A stretch of DNA of 13,226 nt from Caldilineaceae bacterium (GTDB taxonomy: Bacteria; Chloroflexota; Anaerolineae; Caldilineales; Caldilineaceae). The first letter of the stretch is position 1, and every line of letters starts with the position of its first letter. A program made the translations under genes and the position numbers. The notes under the pieces are model-generated. The model saw only the letters and a list, made by a program, of their open reading frames with translations. It made no database searches and was not told the DNA's origin. The stretch spans positions 1 through 13,226 of the forward strand of contig JALHQH010000098.1 in assembly GCA_022842065.1 (NCBI GenBank), in the 5' to 3' direction. Positions 13,031-13,226 of this stretch are shown in pieces.

Positions 13031-13092
13031 ACTCGTTCCGCTGGGACGCAGCGCGTCCAGGCTGCATCCCCACGCAGAGCATGGGGACGAGC
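13031..13092. repeat. REP-like palindromic element
   Basis: Nested complementary pieces: CTCGTTCC at the left pairs with GGGACGAG at the right (one wobble), enclosing GGACGC-AGC-GCGTCC (13044-13058) and TCCCC...GGGGA. It begins just after the methyltransferase stop and may serve as its terminator. The pattern resembles palindromic intergenic repeats I have seen in many bacterial genomes; this is from memory, not a search. Confidence 0.55.
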
Positions 13093-13110
13093 AAGAAACC
13101 TAGACGCGGT

Positions 13111-13155
13111 AATTGGCCACGCAGCGCGTGGCCAATTCAACACGCACCGCGTGTT
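13111..13155. repeat. two adjacent short hairpins
   Basis: AATTGGCCACGC-AGC-GCGTGGCCAATT (13111-13137, 12-bp arms, 3-base loop) followed by AACACGC-ACC-GCGTGTT (13139-13155, 7-bp arms, 3-base loop). Both share an ACGC-3-GCGT core with the preceding element. Confidence 0.8.
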
Positions 13156-13184
13156 ACTTTTGTGATTGATCAATCGACCATGAT

Positions 13185-13226
13185 GGCGTGTCAATTCATC
13201 ACGCGCGCGTGTTGAATTGACACGCC
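13185..13226. repeat. 42-bp near-perfect palindrome at the window edge
   Basis: Positions pair around the centre 13205/13206 with a single mismatch (13199/13212). The outer arms are GGCGTGTCAATTCA and TGAATTGACACGCC, with ACGCGCGCGT in the middle. It reaches the last base, so it may continue. A separate perfect 12-bp palindrome, GATTGATCAATC, lies at 13164-13175. Confidence 0.8.

Overview
This window looks like a chromosomal stretch of an environmental, metabolically versatile bacterium, most likely a member of the Chloroflexota (Anaerolineae/Caldilineae type). That is an inference. It rests on the style of the proteins (a CUT1 sugar transporter with a lipoprotein binding protein, a Tat-type intradiol dioxygenase, a membrane diheme cytochrome c beside a flavin monooxygenase), the moderately high GC, clear Shine-Dalgarno sequences and several GTG starts. 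No rRNA, tRNA or CRISPR array was seen. Nearly every intergenic gap holds at least one long, near-perfect hairpin.

Layout. (1) 54-584 (+): 3' remnant of a zinc-dependent alcohol/formaldehyde dehydrogenase gene lacking its catalytic domain, ended by a 56-bp perfect palindrome shared with the convergent neighbour. (2) 659-2844 (-): a two-gene unit, FAD monooxygenase then membrane-anchored diheme cytochrome c, joined by an ATGA overlap. A MarR-family regulator (3075-3566, +) is transcribed divergently from an AT-rich 230-bp region with several dyads, so it probably controls the pair. (3) 3567-3892: a gap of repeats, with a 25-bp-arm hairpin, an octamer tandem repeat and 20-bp inverted repeats. 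(4) 3893-4744 (-): an exported intradiol ring-cleavage dioxygenase-like protein. (5) 4899-9048 (-): a carbohydrate ABC transporter operon (lipoprotein binding protein, MalF-type and MalG-type permeases, then a membrane-anchored TPR protein). There is no ATPase, as is common for CUT1 systems. (6) 9049-9947: leader, possible operators and decayed gene pieces, including the C-terminal end of an SRPBCC/AHSA1-like gene. (7) 9948-13018 (+): a DNA-modification locus with a truncated copy of a methyltransferase N-terminus, a YhcG/DUF1016 PD-(D/E)XK nuclease and a full beta-class adenine methyltransferase. (8) 13019-13226: a cluster of palindromic, REP-like repeats.

The most interesting part is region 7. 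The first ~70 codons of the methyltransferase occur twice, flanking the nuclease gene. The two copies stop resembling each other at the same point where the full gene changes abruptly from about 62% GC to about 40% GC. It returns to high GC just before the FAGSGTT motif. The methyltransferase therefore appears to be a mosaic whose catalytic and target-recognition core was exchanged between conserved ends. The truncated copy is kept in frame and overlaps the nuclease start by ATGA, as if it were a leader peptide. Whether this is a working restriction or anti-phage system cannot be decided from sequence alone.
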